IMG/VR virus record: IMGVR_UViG_3300030380_002060
Coordinates: 1-32,760 of that record
Length of the DNA stretch: 32,760 nucleotides
From: a virus
Reading direction: 5' to 3' (one strand)
The notes beneath the pieces were generated by a model, which did not search any database, had not been told where the DNA came from, and worked only from the letters and a program-made list of their open reading frames with translations. Positions 16,863 through 24,140 of this stretch are shown piece after piece; positions within the stretch are counted from its first letter, which is position 1; every line of letters starts with the position of its first letter. Made by a program: the position numbers and the translations under genes.

Positions 16863-17207
16863 ATGGCAAACGCATTTTTATCAGAAACAGACACAGCGAT
16901 AGGCACAGGTGCTGCTACTATTTTTACCTGTCCTAGTAGCACTGAAACAACAATTATTGGTCTAAGTATATCTAACATAGTTACTAGCCAAATTACAGTT
17001 GACGTAAAACTCAATGGGGCTGGACGCACAAGCGGTGCGGTTGACAATGTACATCTTGTAAAATCTGCACCCATTCCTGTTGGCGGCAGTTTGGTGGTTG
17101 TCGGAGGAGACCAAAAAGTTGTAATGGAGCCGGGCGATACAATAACAGTACAAAGCAACACAGCAAGTTCTGCTGATGTAGTTCTTAGCCATCTTGATAT
17201 TACATAA
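16863..17207 (+). CDS. Small beta-rich structural protein in the fibre cluster
   Basis: 114 residues, four bases after the fibre stop. Alternating hydrophobic residues and a late GDTITVQSNTASSADVVLSHLDI segment suggest a small beta sandwich. The pattern of a STETTIIGLSISN strand and a VDVKLNGAG strand resembles small proteins seen next to marine phage fibres. No motif gives a specific activity. It may cap or connect fibres; that is inference from location. Confidence 0.65.
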   Translation: MANAFLSETDTAIGTGAATIFTCPSSTETTIIGLSISNIVTSQITVDVKLNGAGRTSGAVDNVHLVKSAPIPVGGSLVVVGGDQKVVMEPGDTITVQSNTASSADVVLSHLDIT

Positions 17208-17217
17208 GGATTAGCCA

Positions 17218-18093
17218 ATGGCATATCTTGGAAACACACCAGCCGAACGATTTAGTTCGATGCAATATCAGGACTTTACTGGCGTTACAGGTAGTCCAAC
17301 AGCAAAGCGCGATTTTACGCTAAATCATTCTGTTGGAAGTGCAAATGAGATAGAGGTTTTTGTTAATAATGTTAGGCAAGAACCATCTGTAGCATACACA
17401 GTATCTGGCACTTTACTAAGCATGACGGGCGATGTTGAGACTACTGATGATTTCTATGTAGTGTTCCAAGGTCTTGCCCAGCAGACTGCAACCCATCCAC
17501 CGACACATGGTTTAATAGCTACAACTGGTACATTTAATTCTACGTTATCTGTTACTGGCGCGGCTACAGCTACTGGCGGCTTGAATGTAGGCACAATCAA
17601 AGATGCATCTGCTACGACAACGGCTATGACAATAGATAGCAGTGGGCGGATACTAACACCAGCTAGGCCAGCGTTTAGCGTTTATCGCACAGACAGTTCT
17701 CTTACAGGTATAAGTGGTCAGGTTACTTTTAATAATACTCATTTTGATATTGGCAGTAATTGGAATACTAACTACTTCGAAGTACCAATCGATGGGATTT
17801 ATATGTTTAGTTGGAATCTGTTTACTGCAAATAGTTCAGGTCAACTTGAGGCGGCAAATTCGCCGGTTGTTGCAAATATTGAGAAGTCTACAAACGGCGG
17901 TTCTAGTTATGATACTTCACTGTTTGAAGGCGTAACAAACATACAATCAACAGCTTACCGTGAACAAATGAATTTGAACGGTATTATACAGCTTAATGCA
18001 AATGACAGAGTAAGATGTCACATGACCACTGGACACGCATTTAGTGACACAAGAACAGATGGTTTAACATTCACTGGTTTCTTAGTGGGGTAA
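17218..18093 (+). CDS. Short tail fibre with C1q/TNF-like C-terminal domain
   Basis: 291 residues behind AAGGAT. The N-terminal 90 residues (MAYLGNTPAERF, LNHSVGSANEIEVFVNNVRQEPSVAYTVSG) form an attachment module similar in start and layout to the protein at 18988. A GTFNSTLSVTGAATATGGLNVG shaft repeat follows. From about residue 155 the chain reads PAFSVYRTDSSLTGISGQVTFNNTHFD, then a YFEVPIDGIYMFSWNLF block and a late LNANDRVRC block. This fits a C1q-like trimeric jelly-roll domain, often used for surface binding. A receptor-binding role is likely. Confidence 0.75.
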   Translation: MAYLGNTPAERFSSMQYQDFTGVTGSPTAKRDFTLNHSVGSANEIEVFVNNVRQEPSVAYTVSGTLLSMTGDVETTDDFYVVFQGLAQQTATHPPTHGLIATTGTFNSTLSVTGAATATGGLNVGTIKDASATTTAMTIDSSGRILTPARPAFSVYRTDSSLTGISGQVTFNNTHFDIGSNWNTNYFEVPIDGIYMFSWNLFTANSSGQLEAANSPVVANIEKSTNGGSSYDTSLFEGVTNIQSTAYREQMNLNGIIQLNANDRVRCHMTTGHAFSDTRTDGLTFTGFLVG

Positions 18094-18098
18094 TAAGA

Positions 18099-18701
18099 AT
18101 GGCACTTTCTAAAATACAAAGCGGAAGTATAAACCTTGCTGATACATTTGCCTTTACTGGCACGGTGACAGGCGCTGGTGGATTAGTACATCTTCAAACA
18201 ACCGAAGCAACAGGCAGTGCATCTATTACATTTAATAGTTCAGTTATGGATGTAACAAAATATGAACGCTATGTTTTTTATGGTAACTTCTTACCTGTTG
18301 GAGATGGCACTGATTTAATTTTTAGGTTTTTAGATAGTGGTGGCAGTGCTATTACCACATCAAATGCCTATGAAACATTTTTAGAAGGTGGTTCTTTGAC
18401 TAATAGGAATTATGGTCAAATTTGTGGTAACACAGGTAGTGTTAACGATAATGAGATAGGCTGTATATTTCAAAGTTTTCTTGACTTCAAACAAAGAGGG
18501 GCAGCAGATATATGTGCCTCTTTAACAAGCATCACATTTAGAACCAACTCAAATACAGTAGGTGCTGTAGTGCAATCTGGTTCGTTCTTAGACCCGGTTT
18601 ATGTTACAACACAACCAACAGGTATAACATTTTTTTGCGCAGATGGTGGCAATTTTGCTAGATGTAAAATCGGGGTGTTTGGTGTACTAGGTTCAGCATA
18701 G
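18099..18701 (+). CDS. Short tail-fibre-like protein
   Basis: 200 residues, five bases after the preceding gene. It begins MALSKIQSGSINLADTFAFTGTVTGAGGL, a common short N-terminal peptide of marine phage fibres that ends in a collagen-like or shaft strand. The C-terminal 160 residues are beta-rich with several Cys and Phe (FYGNFLPVGDGTDLIFRFLD; QICGNTGSVNDNEIGCIFQ), probably a trimeric tip domain. The neighbouring chaperone gene supports fibre identity. The receptor is unknown. Confidence 0.65.
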   Translation: MALSKIQSGSINLADTFAFTGTVTGAGGLVHLQTTEATGSASITFNSSVMDVTKYERYVFYGNFLPVGDGTDLIFRFLDSGGSAITTSNAYETFLEGGSLTNRNYGQICGNTGSVNDNEIGCIFQSFLDFKQRGAADICASLTSITFRTNSNTVGAVVQSGSFLDPVYVTTQPTGITFFCADGGNFARCKIGVFGVLGSA

Positions 18702-18709
18702 GTAATAAT

Positions 18710-18988
18710 ATGACAAGATATAATATTATAAATGGTGTATCAGTTCCTTTCACAGCAGAAGAAAATGCACAAAGGGATGCTGATGAAAAAGCATGGAATG
18801 ATGGGGCGGCTGAACGAAATATATCAGCATTGCGTATAGAACGTAATGCAAAGCTGGCTGAAACAGACCATTACGGATTGTCAGACCAAACCATGACAGA
18901 CGATATGTCTACTTATCGTCAAGCCTTGCGTGACATCACTAAAACATACTCATCACTAGATGAGGTAAAGTGGCCGGAGAAACCATAA
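18710..18988 (+). CDS. Tail fibre assembly chaperone (first copy)
   Basis: 92 residues. The C-terminal half matches the phage tail assembly chaperone domain: RIERNAKLAETDHYGLSDQTMTDDMSTYRQALRDITKTYSSLDEVKWPEKP, of which the RNxxLxxTD, YRQxLRDI and WPxKP parts are the key landmarks. The N-terminal half carries an acidic, Ala-rich helix. Such proteins help fold and trimerise the fibre encoded upstream. It shares its C-terminal domain with the protein at 19802. The stop overlaps the next ATG. Confidence 0.85.
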   Translation: MTRYNIINGVSVPFTAEENAQRDADEKAWNDGAAERNISALRIERNAKLAETDHYGLSDQTMTDDMSTYRQALRDITKTYSSLDEVKWPEKP

Positions 18989-19800
18989 TGGCATACATAG
19001 GCAAATCCCCAACAGGCACTGGCGTAAGGTCACGGTATTATTACACTGCTACGGCTGGCGCTACATCACTGTCTGGCGCAGATGACAATAGCAACACGCT
19101 AGTATTTAGTGATGGCAACTATGTAGATGTATCATTGAACGGTATAGCGTTGGTTGCTGGCACTGACTACAACACTTCCACAACTAACACGATTGCTGGT
19201 TTGGCTGCTTTGTCTGCTGGCGATATTGTTGAGGTTGTTGTCTATGACATCTTTGGAATAGCTGACACTGTATCTGCCAAGAATGGCGGTACGTTTAGTG
19301 GTAATATTACTGTTAATGGCGCGATAAATGCTACTTCATTTAGCGGCGATATCACTTCTGTTGCAAGAGTATCAGAACAAGTATCTTCTAACGCAGGAGC
19401 ATCTACATCAGGGTCTTGGGTAAAAAGAGCATTGAACACAGAAGAATTTGACCCAGATAATATTGTGACCCTGTCGAGCAATCAGTTTACCTTGGGTGCT
19501 GGTAAATACCTTCTTTATTTTGACGCAACTGGGTACAAAACTGGCAGGCATACAGCAAAAATTTACAATGTTACAGACACTGCCGATGTTGGAAAAGGTC
19601 TAAACGCATACGGTGCTAGTGGATACGATGTTAATACTGTCAGTAGTGGAATGGCGTTTGTAAATATAACTGGTTCTAAAGTCTTTGAGTTGCAGTGGCA
19701 GTGTACCGCTTCAAAAGCAACAAACGGTCTTGGTTCTGGGGGTTCTGGTAATATATCGCCAAATACTTTTAGTTCAGTAACCGTTTTGAAGGTGGGTTGA
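18988..19800 (+). CDS. Short tail fibre protein (paralogue of the 17218 product at the N-terminus)
   Basis: 270 residues from ATG 18988 in a TAATG overlap; an upstream in-frame GTG would add six residues but lies inside the chaperone. The N-terminus MAYIGKSPTGTGVRSRYYYTATAG and the YVDVSLNGIALVAGTDYNTS module parallel the first 90 residues of the 17218 product. A GGTFSGNITVNGAINATSFSGDI shaft repeat leads into a C-terminal domain ending in VTVLKVG. That domain (about 120-270) is beta-rich with aromatic strands, plausibly a jelly-roll tip. Likely host-recognition protein. Confidence 0.7.
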   Translation: MAYIGKSPTGTGVRSRYYYTATAGATSLSGADDNSNTLVFSDGNYVDVSLNGIALVAGTDYNTSTTNTIAGLAALSAGDIVEVVVYDIFGIADTVSAKNGGTFSGNITVNGAINATSFSGDITSVARVSEQVSSNAGASTSGSWVKRALNTEEFDPDNIVTLSSNQFTLGAGKYLLYFDATGYKTGRHTAKIYNVTDTADVGKGLNAYGASGYDVNTVSSGMAFVNITGSKVFELQWQCTASKATNGLGSGGSGNISPNTFSSVTVLKVG

Positions 19801-19801
19801 T

Positions 19802-20128
19802 ATGGCTTGGGTTTTGTTAGATAGCAATAAAATAGTTATTCAAAAACAACCGAATGAAGCAGAGGGTTTTGTTGAGGTTGATGACAATGTTTTTTGTGGT
19901 CAAGTGAAGAACAAAGATGGTGCGTTTGTAAACCCAACTGAAAGCGCAGAAGACTTGATGCTTGCTTTGCGTGAAGAGCGAAATTCATTGTTGTTAGAGA
20001 CAGATTGGTGGGCGAATTCTGATTTGACGATGACCGATGCTCAGAAAAAATATCGTCAAGACTTAAGAGATATAACTGAAACCGCCACATCTCTTGATGA
20101 TGTGAATTGGCCTACGAAGCCGGAGTAA
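19802..20128 (+). CDS. Tail fibre assembly chaperone (second copy)
   Basis: 108 residues starting two bases after the fibre stop. The C-terminal domain LREERNSLLLETDWWANSDLTMTDAQKKYRQDLRDITETATSLDDVNWPTKP matches the same chaperone domain as the 18710 product, with RNxLLxETDWWA, YRQDLRDI and WPTKP conserved. The N-terminal half differs: MAWVLLDSNKIVIQKQP looks like a short beta domain rather than a helix. The domain pairing suggests each chaperone is specific for its own upstream fibre. Confidence 0.85.
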   Translation: MAWVLLDSNKIVIQKQPNEAEGFVEVDDNVFCGQVKNKDGAFVNPTESAEDLMLALREERNSLLLETDWWANSDLTMTDAQKKYRQDLRDITETATSLDDVNWPTKPE

Positions 20129-20132
20129 AGAT

Positions 20133-21185
20133 ATGAGCAGAGCCAGAGACTTAGCAGATTTAGGTGGCAGCGCAGATGCGGGTGGCCTGACAGGTGCAAA
20201 CGCCTTGATTAACGGTCAGTTTGCTGTAGCGCAAAGATCCACCTCGTTTACATCTGGGGCTAATAATGACACAGACTATACGCTTGACCGCTGGAAGCTG
20301 TTTTCTGATGGAAATGATATAGTTGATATAACGCAAGAGACATCTACTGTGCCTACAAACAGGCAGTATGCTATTGCTTTGGATGTTGAAACAGCTAACA
20401 AAAAGTTTGGCATTGCACAAATTATAGAACAAAAGAATTGTGTCAATCTTATTGGCGAAACTGTAACTCTTTCGTTCCAAGCGAAGGTATCAGCGACAAC
20501 AAATCTGGACAATGTAAAAGCCGCCATTATTGCTTGGGATGGTACGGCTGATACAGTAACGTCTGATATGATTTCTGCTTGGGGTGTAGAGGGTACGAAC
20601 CCGACCTTGGCTACTAATTTTACCTATGAGAATACGCCAGCTAATTTGAATCTAACAACCTCATATGCAACATATTCTGTCACCGCTTCTGTTGATACAG
20701 CGAGTGCAAAAAACATTGTCGTATTTATCTGGTCAGATGTAACAACTACATCGGCTGGTGAGTTTCTTTATTTATCTGATGTAAAGTTGGAAGCTGGTCA
20801 AACAGCCACGCCATTTGAACACGAGGATTACGGCGCTACACTTGCTAAGTGTCAGAGGTATTATTCACATTCTGGTTTTCATAGTGGAACTCCATATGGG
20901 GGTGGTGGTTGTACTATGTATTGCAGTAATTCAAGCGAAAGCGGGGGAACTATTGTGTTTCCTGTCACAATGAGAGATGCGCCAACTGTTAGAACTAAAG
21001 ACAGTGCTGGAAACATAGGTGGCATACATAGGGCAGGAGTTGGAAATATTACGAGTGGTATTACTATAAATTGGTCTGGAAATACAGAATCAGATAAAGT
21101 TGGGTTTTCTGGCCTTAAAAAAACAGGCGCTTGGTCACAAGGTAATTTGCTTATTGGTGTATGGGAAGCAAATGCGGAGTTATAA
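20133..21185 (+). CDS. Tail fibre / receptor-binding protein with carbohydrate-binding-like domain
   Basis: 350 residues. It begins MSRARDLADLGGSADAGGL, a frequent attachment peptide in phage fibres. Residues 25-230 resemble a carbohydrate-binding jelly roll found in phage tails: LINGQFAVAQRST, DRWKLFSDG, VTLSFQAKVSATTNLDNVKAAI, FIWSDVT, and LYLSDVKLEAGQTATPFEHEDYGATLAKCQRYY. The last 120 residues are a separate Gly/Ser-rich tip. The AGQxATPFExxxxxxxLxxCQRYY segment is a strong family landmark. Probably binds surface glycans. Confidence 0.78.
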   Translation: MSRARDLADLGGSADAGGLTGANALINGQFAVAQRSTSFTSGANNDTDYTLDRWKLFSDGNDIVDITQETSTVPTNRQYAIALDVETANKKFGIAQIIEQKNCVNLIGETVTLSFQAKVSATTNLDNVKAAIIAWDGTADTVTSDMISAWGVEGTNPTLATNFTYENTPANLNLTTSYATYSVTASVDTASAKNIVVFIWSDVTTTSAGEFLYLSDVKLEAGQTATPFEHEDYGATLAKCQRYYSHSGFHSGTPYGGGGCTMYCSNSSESGGTIVFPVTMRDAPTVRTKDSAGNIGGIHRAGVGNITSGITINWSGNTESDKVGFSGLKKTGAWSQGNLLIGVWEANAEL

Positions 21186-21362
21186 ATGATTATTAGTGAA
21201 GCAAAATATATCAGAAACACTATTGAGGACAAAAACGTAGGTGTTTTTTGCAGAATTGATGGCATCCAATCTAGTGTTCCAATGTCTACAGGAAATTCCG
21301 ACTACGCAGAAATTTTGCGCCAAGTGGAAGCTGGCGAACTGACTATAGCGGATGCTGACTGA
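21186..21362 (+). CDS. 58-residue conserved small protein after fibre cluster
   Basis: ATG follows the fibre stop immediately. The protein reads MIISEAKYIRNTIEDKNVGV, then a short beta-rich middle with SSVPMSTGNSDYAEIL and an acidic end. The VPxxxGNxxYxEILRQVxAGxLTI pattern occurs in small proteins located after fibres in marine phages. No function known. Its stop overlaps the next ATG (TGATG). Confidence 0.65.
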   Translation: MIISEAKYIRNTIEDKNVGVFCRIDGIQSSVPMSTGNSDYAEILRQVEAGELTIADAD

Positions 21363-21532
21363 TGTCAAAGCCAACCTTGCAATCTATTCATGTTGAATTA
21401 GAAAAGCATATGGCTGTATCTGATGAGCGTTGGACAGAAACTATACTTCGTATCAAGCGCATCGAACATATTATGATTGGCTCTGCTGGCACGATGATTG
21501 TCTTGTTGCTGGGTGTTATCTTGCGAGGCTGA
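21362..21532 (+). CDS. 56-residue protein with C-terminal membrane helix
   Basis: TGATG overlap with the previous gene. The first 36 residues are amphipathic and charged (VELEKHMAVSDERWTETILRIKRIEHI). Residues 37-54 form one hydrophobic segment (MIGSAGTMIVLLLGVIL). This layout resembles XhlA-type or other small lysis-associated membrane proteins. It opens the membrane-protein cassette that ends with the holin at 23059. Role in lysis is inferred. Confidence 0.65.
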   Translation: MSKPTLQSIHVELEKHMAVSDERWTETILRIKRIEHIMIGSAGTMIVLLLGVILRG

Positions 21533-21533
21533 C

Positions 21534-22034
21534 ATGGAGCCTATCACAACAGCCGTTGCAGCCGTTGCAGCCGCCAGTAATGCCATAGCATTTATCAAAG
21601 CAAGGATTAACGATGTTCAATCTGTTGCTGATATTTCATCACAAATCGGTACGCTCTTTGACTGTCAAAAGAAACTCAATGATGAGCGTAATAAACAAGC
21701 TGGTGTCGGTGACATCAAGTTTCAAAGCAGTATTGATGCGGTTCTTGAAGCAAAGAAATTACAGGAGCAAATGCAAGAAATCAAAACTATGATTAACTTG
21801 CGGTTTGGCCCGGACACATGGCAGGAAATCGTTGACCTTCATAATAAGAAACTCAGAGAACAAAAAGAGGCAGAGAAAGCGGCGCGTAAAGAGGCTGCAC
21901 GAAGGGCCAAGGAAATTGAAGAGACGATTAAAACAACGATGCTTGTCACCTGTATCATTGCAGTCACAATAGCTTTATTTGTTTTCTTGTTCGTTACTGT
22001 AGCGCAAAGTAGTGCAGAGGAGATTGTGTTGTGA
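21534..22034 (+). CDS. Coiled-coil protein with C-terminal membrane anchor
   Basis: 166 residues from ATG 21534, one base after the previous stop; upstream in-frame codons lie inside that gene and are rejected. Residues 4-22 are a hydrophobic Ala-rich helix (ITTAVAAVAAASNAIAFIK). Residues 65-135 form a long coiled coil rich in Lys, Glu and Ala. Residues 136-158 are a strong membrane segment. The ends suggest a rod tethered at both sides, as could be expected of a spanin-like or lysis-coordinating protein. No classical spanin motif (lipobox) is seen. Function inferred only. Confidence 0.7.
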   Translation: MEPITTAVAAVAAASNAIAFIKARINDVQSVADISSQIGTLFDCQKKLNDERNKQAGVGDIKFQSSIDAVLEAKKLQEQMQEIKTMINLRFGPDTWQEIVDLHNKKLREQKEAEKAARKEAARRAKEIEETIKTTMLVTCIIAVTIALFVFLFVTVAQSSAEEIVL

Positions 22035-22246
22035 CAAATTGGTGGAAGCGATACATACAGTTTAATCTAACAGCCAAGCTAACAATGCTTGCATCTGTGG
22101 CTATGTCATGGCGTTGTGCAGAATGGTTTATGAATTTGGAAGATCCAACAACCCAGCAATCAGCATTTGTATCTGTAATTATGGGTGTGATGACAGGCGT
22201 GTATGGCATTTATCTTGGTAAGGAAGCAAGGACTCCAAAAGAATGA
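22031..22246 (+). CDS. Two-helix membrane protein (holin-like)
   Basis: 71 residues, GTG start in a GTGA overlap. Two hydrophobic helices at about 15-34 (AKLTMLASVAMSWRCAEWFM) and 44-63 (SAFVSVIMGVMTGVYGIYLG) flank a short loop with LEDPTTQQ, and the C-terminus is charged. Size, topology and location fit a class II-type holin. The AKLTMLxxxAMxW and PTTQQSAFVSVxMG patterns recur in marine phage small proteins. Holin identity is likely but unproven. Confidence 0.65.
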   Translation: MTNWWKRYIQFNLTAKLTMLASVAMSWRCAEWFMNLEDPTTQQSAFVSVIMGVMTGVYGIYLGKEARTPKE

Positions 22247-22464
22247 ATGAGGCGTTGTTTGTTTTAGTCATTAGCATGTGGGGGAATGATGGGGTAGCCA
22301 ATCATCCAATAGGGCATGTGACATTACAGCAGCCTATGACCGAGGAACAATGCCAGTGGTTAATAAGCGATGGCTTGTGGAGTCATTCTGTAAACAATGA
22401 GTTTTATTTTATGATACCTCAATGCTATCCAGTAGAATGTGCGGGTCAAAAAAGTTGTAGTTGA
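22243..22464 (+). CDS. Small Cys-containing protein with hydrophobic N-terminus
   Basis: 73 residues in an ATGA overlap. Residues 1-13 (MNEALFVLVISMW) are hydrophobic and could target or anchor the protein. The rest contains HVTLQQPMTEEQCQWLI and a C-terminal group of four Cys residues in all (positions about 37, 60, 66 and 72), suggesting a disulfide-stabilised periplasmic protein. No lipobox is clear. The family is common in marine phages but uncharacterised. It may be a spanin-like partner for its neighbours. Confidence 0.6.
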   Translation: MNEALFVLVISMWGNDGVANHPIGHVTLQQPMTEEQCQWLISDGLWSHSVNNEFYFMIPQCYPVECAGQKSCS

Positions 22465-22853
22465 TGCCAAAGTTAAATGAGAACACTGAACTGGCAATGC
22501 CCATACGCAATTTGATTGCGTTAGTTGGTGCGGCAACGGTTGGAACATGGGCTTACTTTGGTGTTATTGAACGGCTAAATACCATTGAAAATAAACTTAT
22601 CTTGATGGAAACTGATCTGGCTATGAATACAGAGTTTCGTATTAAGTGGCCTAGAGGAGAGATGGGTAGTCTGCCAGCAGATTCTGAACAGTTTATGATG
22701 ATTGAACACTTGGCTAGTGAGTTGGAAAAACTGGCAGAAAATATAGAATCAGGTAATGCGCCACACGACCAACAGCAGAAGCTGGTCTTAGAGTTTTATG
22801 ACAGGCGGCTTACAAAGATTGAGGACAACATAGAAAAGTTGACGAACAAATGA
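22464..22853 (+). CDS. Membrane-anchored coiled-coil protein
   Basis: 129 residues from ATG 22464, which overlaps the preceding TGA. One membrane helix spans about residues 14-34 (IRNLIALVGAATVGTWAYF). A long coiled-coil region follows: RLNTIENKLILMETDL, then HLASELEKLAEN and FYDRRLTKIEDNIEKL. A WPRGEMGSLPADSEQ loop interrupts it. This single-pass plus coil layout is frequent next to holin/lysozyme genes. No enzymatic motif. Probable role in lysis or superinfection control is inference. Confidence 0.65.
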   Translation: MPKLNENTELAMPIRNLIALVGAATVGTWAYFGVIERLNTIENKLILMETDLAMNTEFRIKWPRGEMGSLPADSEQFMMIEHLASELEKLAENIESGNAPHDQQQKLVLEFYDRRLTKIEDNIEKLTNK

Positions 22854-23062
22854 TTGAGATGACATTTGTTTTACTGTTGATGATAGGTGAAGAGCGTGTT
22901 GAGTATACGCCTTACAAGAACCTGTCTGAGTGTTTGAACATACGGCGCAAGATAAAACGCAATGTCGGACACACTGCTGATTTTGATAAGAAGTGGTCAT
23001 GCAAGCAGCTAAAGGTAAGGCTGCAAGCTGGTGAGATTATGGAGATTATAGAAGAAGAATGA
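22850..23062 (+). CDS. Small protein with signal-like N-terminus
   Basis: 70 residues in an ATGA overlap. MIEMTFVLLLMIG is hydrophobic; the rest is charged, with VEYTPYKNLSECLNIRRKIKRNVG and KKWSCKQLKVRLQAGE. Two Cys (28 and 51) are placed to form a disulfide. The pattern resembles the small secreted proteins that co-occur in marine phage lysis cassettes. Its own stop overlaps the next ATG. Function unknown. Confidence 0.6.
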   Translation: MIEMTFVLLLMIGEERVEYTPYKNLSECLNIRRKIKRNVGHTADFDKKWSCKQLKVRLQAGEIMEIIEEE

Positions 23063-23403
23063 TACAGTTATTAGGAGTTGTTGGCAGTCTGGCGCAGACA
23101 TTTCTTGAAGGCAAGGTCGAGAAAGAAAAAGCCAAATCAGAGATAATGAAGACTGCCGCCCAGCATGATAGCAAGTGGGAAATGATTATGGCTGAGTCCA
23201 CCAAAGGATCTTGGAAGGATGAAGTAATCACAATAGCCGTACTAACCCCTTGTATTTTATCGTTTATTCCGGGAATGGAAGATGTTGTGAAGTCTGGCTT
23301 TGAGCGACTTAGTGAGTTGCCGGACTGGTATCAGAATATTTTATACGTTACAATTTTAGCGGGGCTGGGTTTGAAAGGGCTTGATAAATTTAGGAGAAAG
23401 TGA
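23059..23403 (+). CDS. Holin of the GTA 3-TM type
   Basis: 114 residues in an ATGA overlap. An N-terminal amphipathic helix (MIQLLGVVGSLAQTFLEGK) precedes a charged stretch, a GSWKDEVITIAVLTPCILSFIPG membrane segment (56-71) and a LPDWYQNILYVTILAGLGLKGLDKFRRK final helix. The WKDE and LPDWYQ landmarks match the gene-transfer-agent holin family (Holin_3TM). Holins permeabilise the cytoplasmic membrane so lysozyme can reach the wall. It is followed within 750 bases by the lysozyme gene. Confidence 0.78.
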   Translation: MIQLLGVVGSLAQTFLEGKVEKEKAKSEIMKTAAQHDSKWEMIMAESTKGSWKDEVITIAVLTPCILSFIPGMEDVVKSGFERLSELPDWYQNILYVTILAGLGLKGLDKFRRK

Positions 23404-23537
23404 TGAGTTTGTATCGCAACATCCATGCAAAGCGTAAGCGTATCAAGGCTGGCAGTGGTGAGAAGATGCGTAAGGTTGGACAGAAAGGTGCGCCAACTGC
23501 AAAGAACTTCAAGCAAGCCAAGAGGAAAAAGCGATGA
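23403..23537 (+). CDS. 44-residue Lys/Arg-rich protein
   Basis: Overlaps the holin stop (TGATG) and the next gene (ATGA). MSLYRNIHAKRKRIKAGSGE is followed by a basic tail ending KRKKR; 17 of 44 residues are Lys or Arg. The GSGEKMRKxGxKGAPTAKNF pattern recurs in environmental phages. Likely a nucleic-acid-binding or virion DNA-associated peptide, which is inference from charge only. Confidence 0.65.
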   Translation: MSLYRNIHAKRKRIKAGSGEKMRKVGQKGAPTAKNFKQAKRKKR

Positions 23538-23716
23538 AACGTAAGTTTGCAAAGGTTCCTAAAACTAAGGGTGGTGTGCCAAAGAAATATGTGCGCGGTG
23601 CCAAGAACCCAAAGAAGCGTGAGGCAGAGATCAAACGCACTGCCAAGCTGTATCGGCAGGGCAAGCTGACCCCGGCTATGATGGATCGTATTAGCAAGCA
23701 GAGGAGCAAGGGGTAA
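23534..23716 (+). CDS. 60-residue Lys/Arg-rich protein
   Basis: ATGA overlap with the previous gene and TAATG overlap with the next. 22 of 60 residues are Lys or Arg. A PKTKGGVPKKYVRGAKNPKK stretch leads into a helix (REAEIKRTAKLYRQGKLTPAMMDRISKQR). The helix-forming C-terminus makes it less like a random tail than the 44-residue neighbour. Unknown function; DNA- or RNA-binding is plausible. Confidence 0.65.
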   Translation: MKRKFAKVPKTKGGVPKKYVRGAKNPKKREAEIKRTAKLYRQGKLTPAMMDRISKQRSKG

Positions 23717-23964
23717 TGTCTAAGTATGCAAGTGTTTCTGGTGCTTCACGGTATTCTAAATCAACTCTTGATAAGGTCTACAAGCGTGGGCTGGGTGCGT
23801 ACTATTCATCAGGCTCTAGGCCAAAGACATCTGCACATGCTTGGGCTATGGGTAGGGTAAAATCTTTTGTGTCTGGTAAAGGCGGTGCAAGGAAAGCTGA
23901 TTCGGATTTGCTACGCGGTGGTAGCAAGAAGAAGAAAACAACCGCAAAGAAAAGGAAGAAGTAA
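23716..23964 (+). CDS. Small basic protein of DUF5824 type
   Basis: 82 residues. The pattern KSTLDKVYKRGLGAYYSSGSRP, then SAHAWAMGRVKSFVSGKGGARKADSDLL, matches DUF5824, a phage and virus family recognised by HAWAxxRVxSF and the final AD-DL. A Lys-rich tail (KKKKTTAKKRKK) closes it. Molecular role is unknown. TAATG overlaps on both sides place it in one translationally coupled row with the basic peptides and the lysozyme. Confidence 0.75.
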   Translation: MSKYASVSGASRYSKSTLDKVYKRGLGAYYSSGSRPKTSAHAWAMGRVKSFVSGKGGARKADSDLLRGGSKKKKTTAKKRKK

Positions 23965-24140
23965 TGGGCAAAGGCGTAAAACATTATTTTAGAGACGGTA
24001 CTTTGCACAAGGGTGGCACACACAAGATGCCAAACGGTCAGTTACATTCTGGCAAAACACATGGCAAAACATCCAAGCGTTTGTTTCACTTAAAAGACTT
24101 GTCTAAAACTGCACAGGCAAAAGCAAAGAAAAGCAGATGA
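23964..24140 (+). CDS. 58-residue basic His/Gly/Lys-rich protein
   Basis: MGKGVKHYFRDGTLHKGGTH, then KMPNGQLHSGKTHGKTSKRLFHLKDL and a Lys-rich end. Six His and a repeating HxxG layout suggest a compact beta unit or metal site, but no known zinc motif is met. It overlaps the preceding stop (TAATG) and the lysozyme start (ATGA). The same small protein type is seen near lysozymes in marine phages. Function unknown. Confidence 0.65.
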   Translation: MGKGVKHYFRDGTLHKGGTHKMPNGQLHSGKTHGKTSKRLFHLKDLSKTAQAKAKKSR

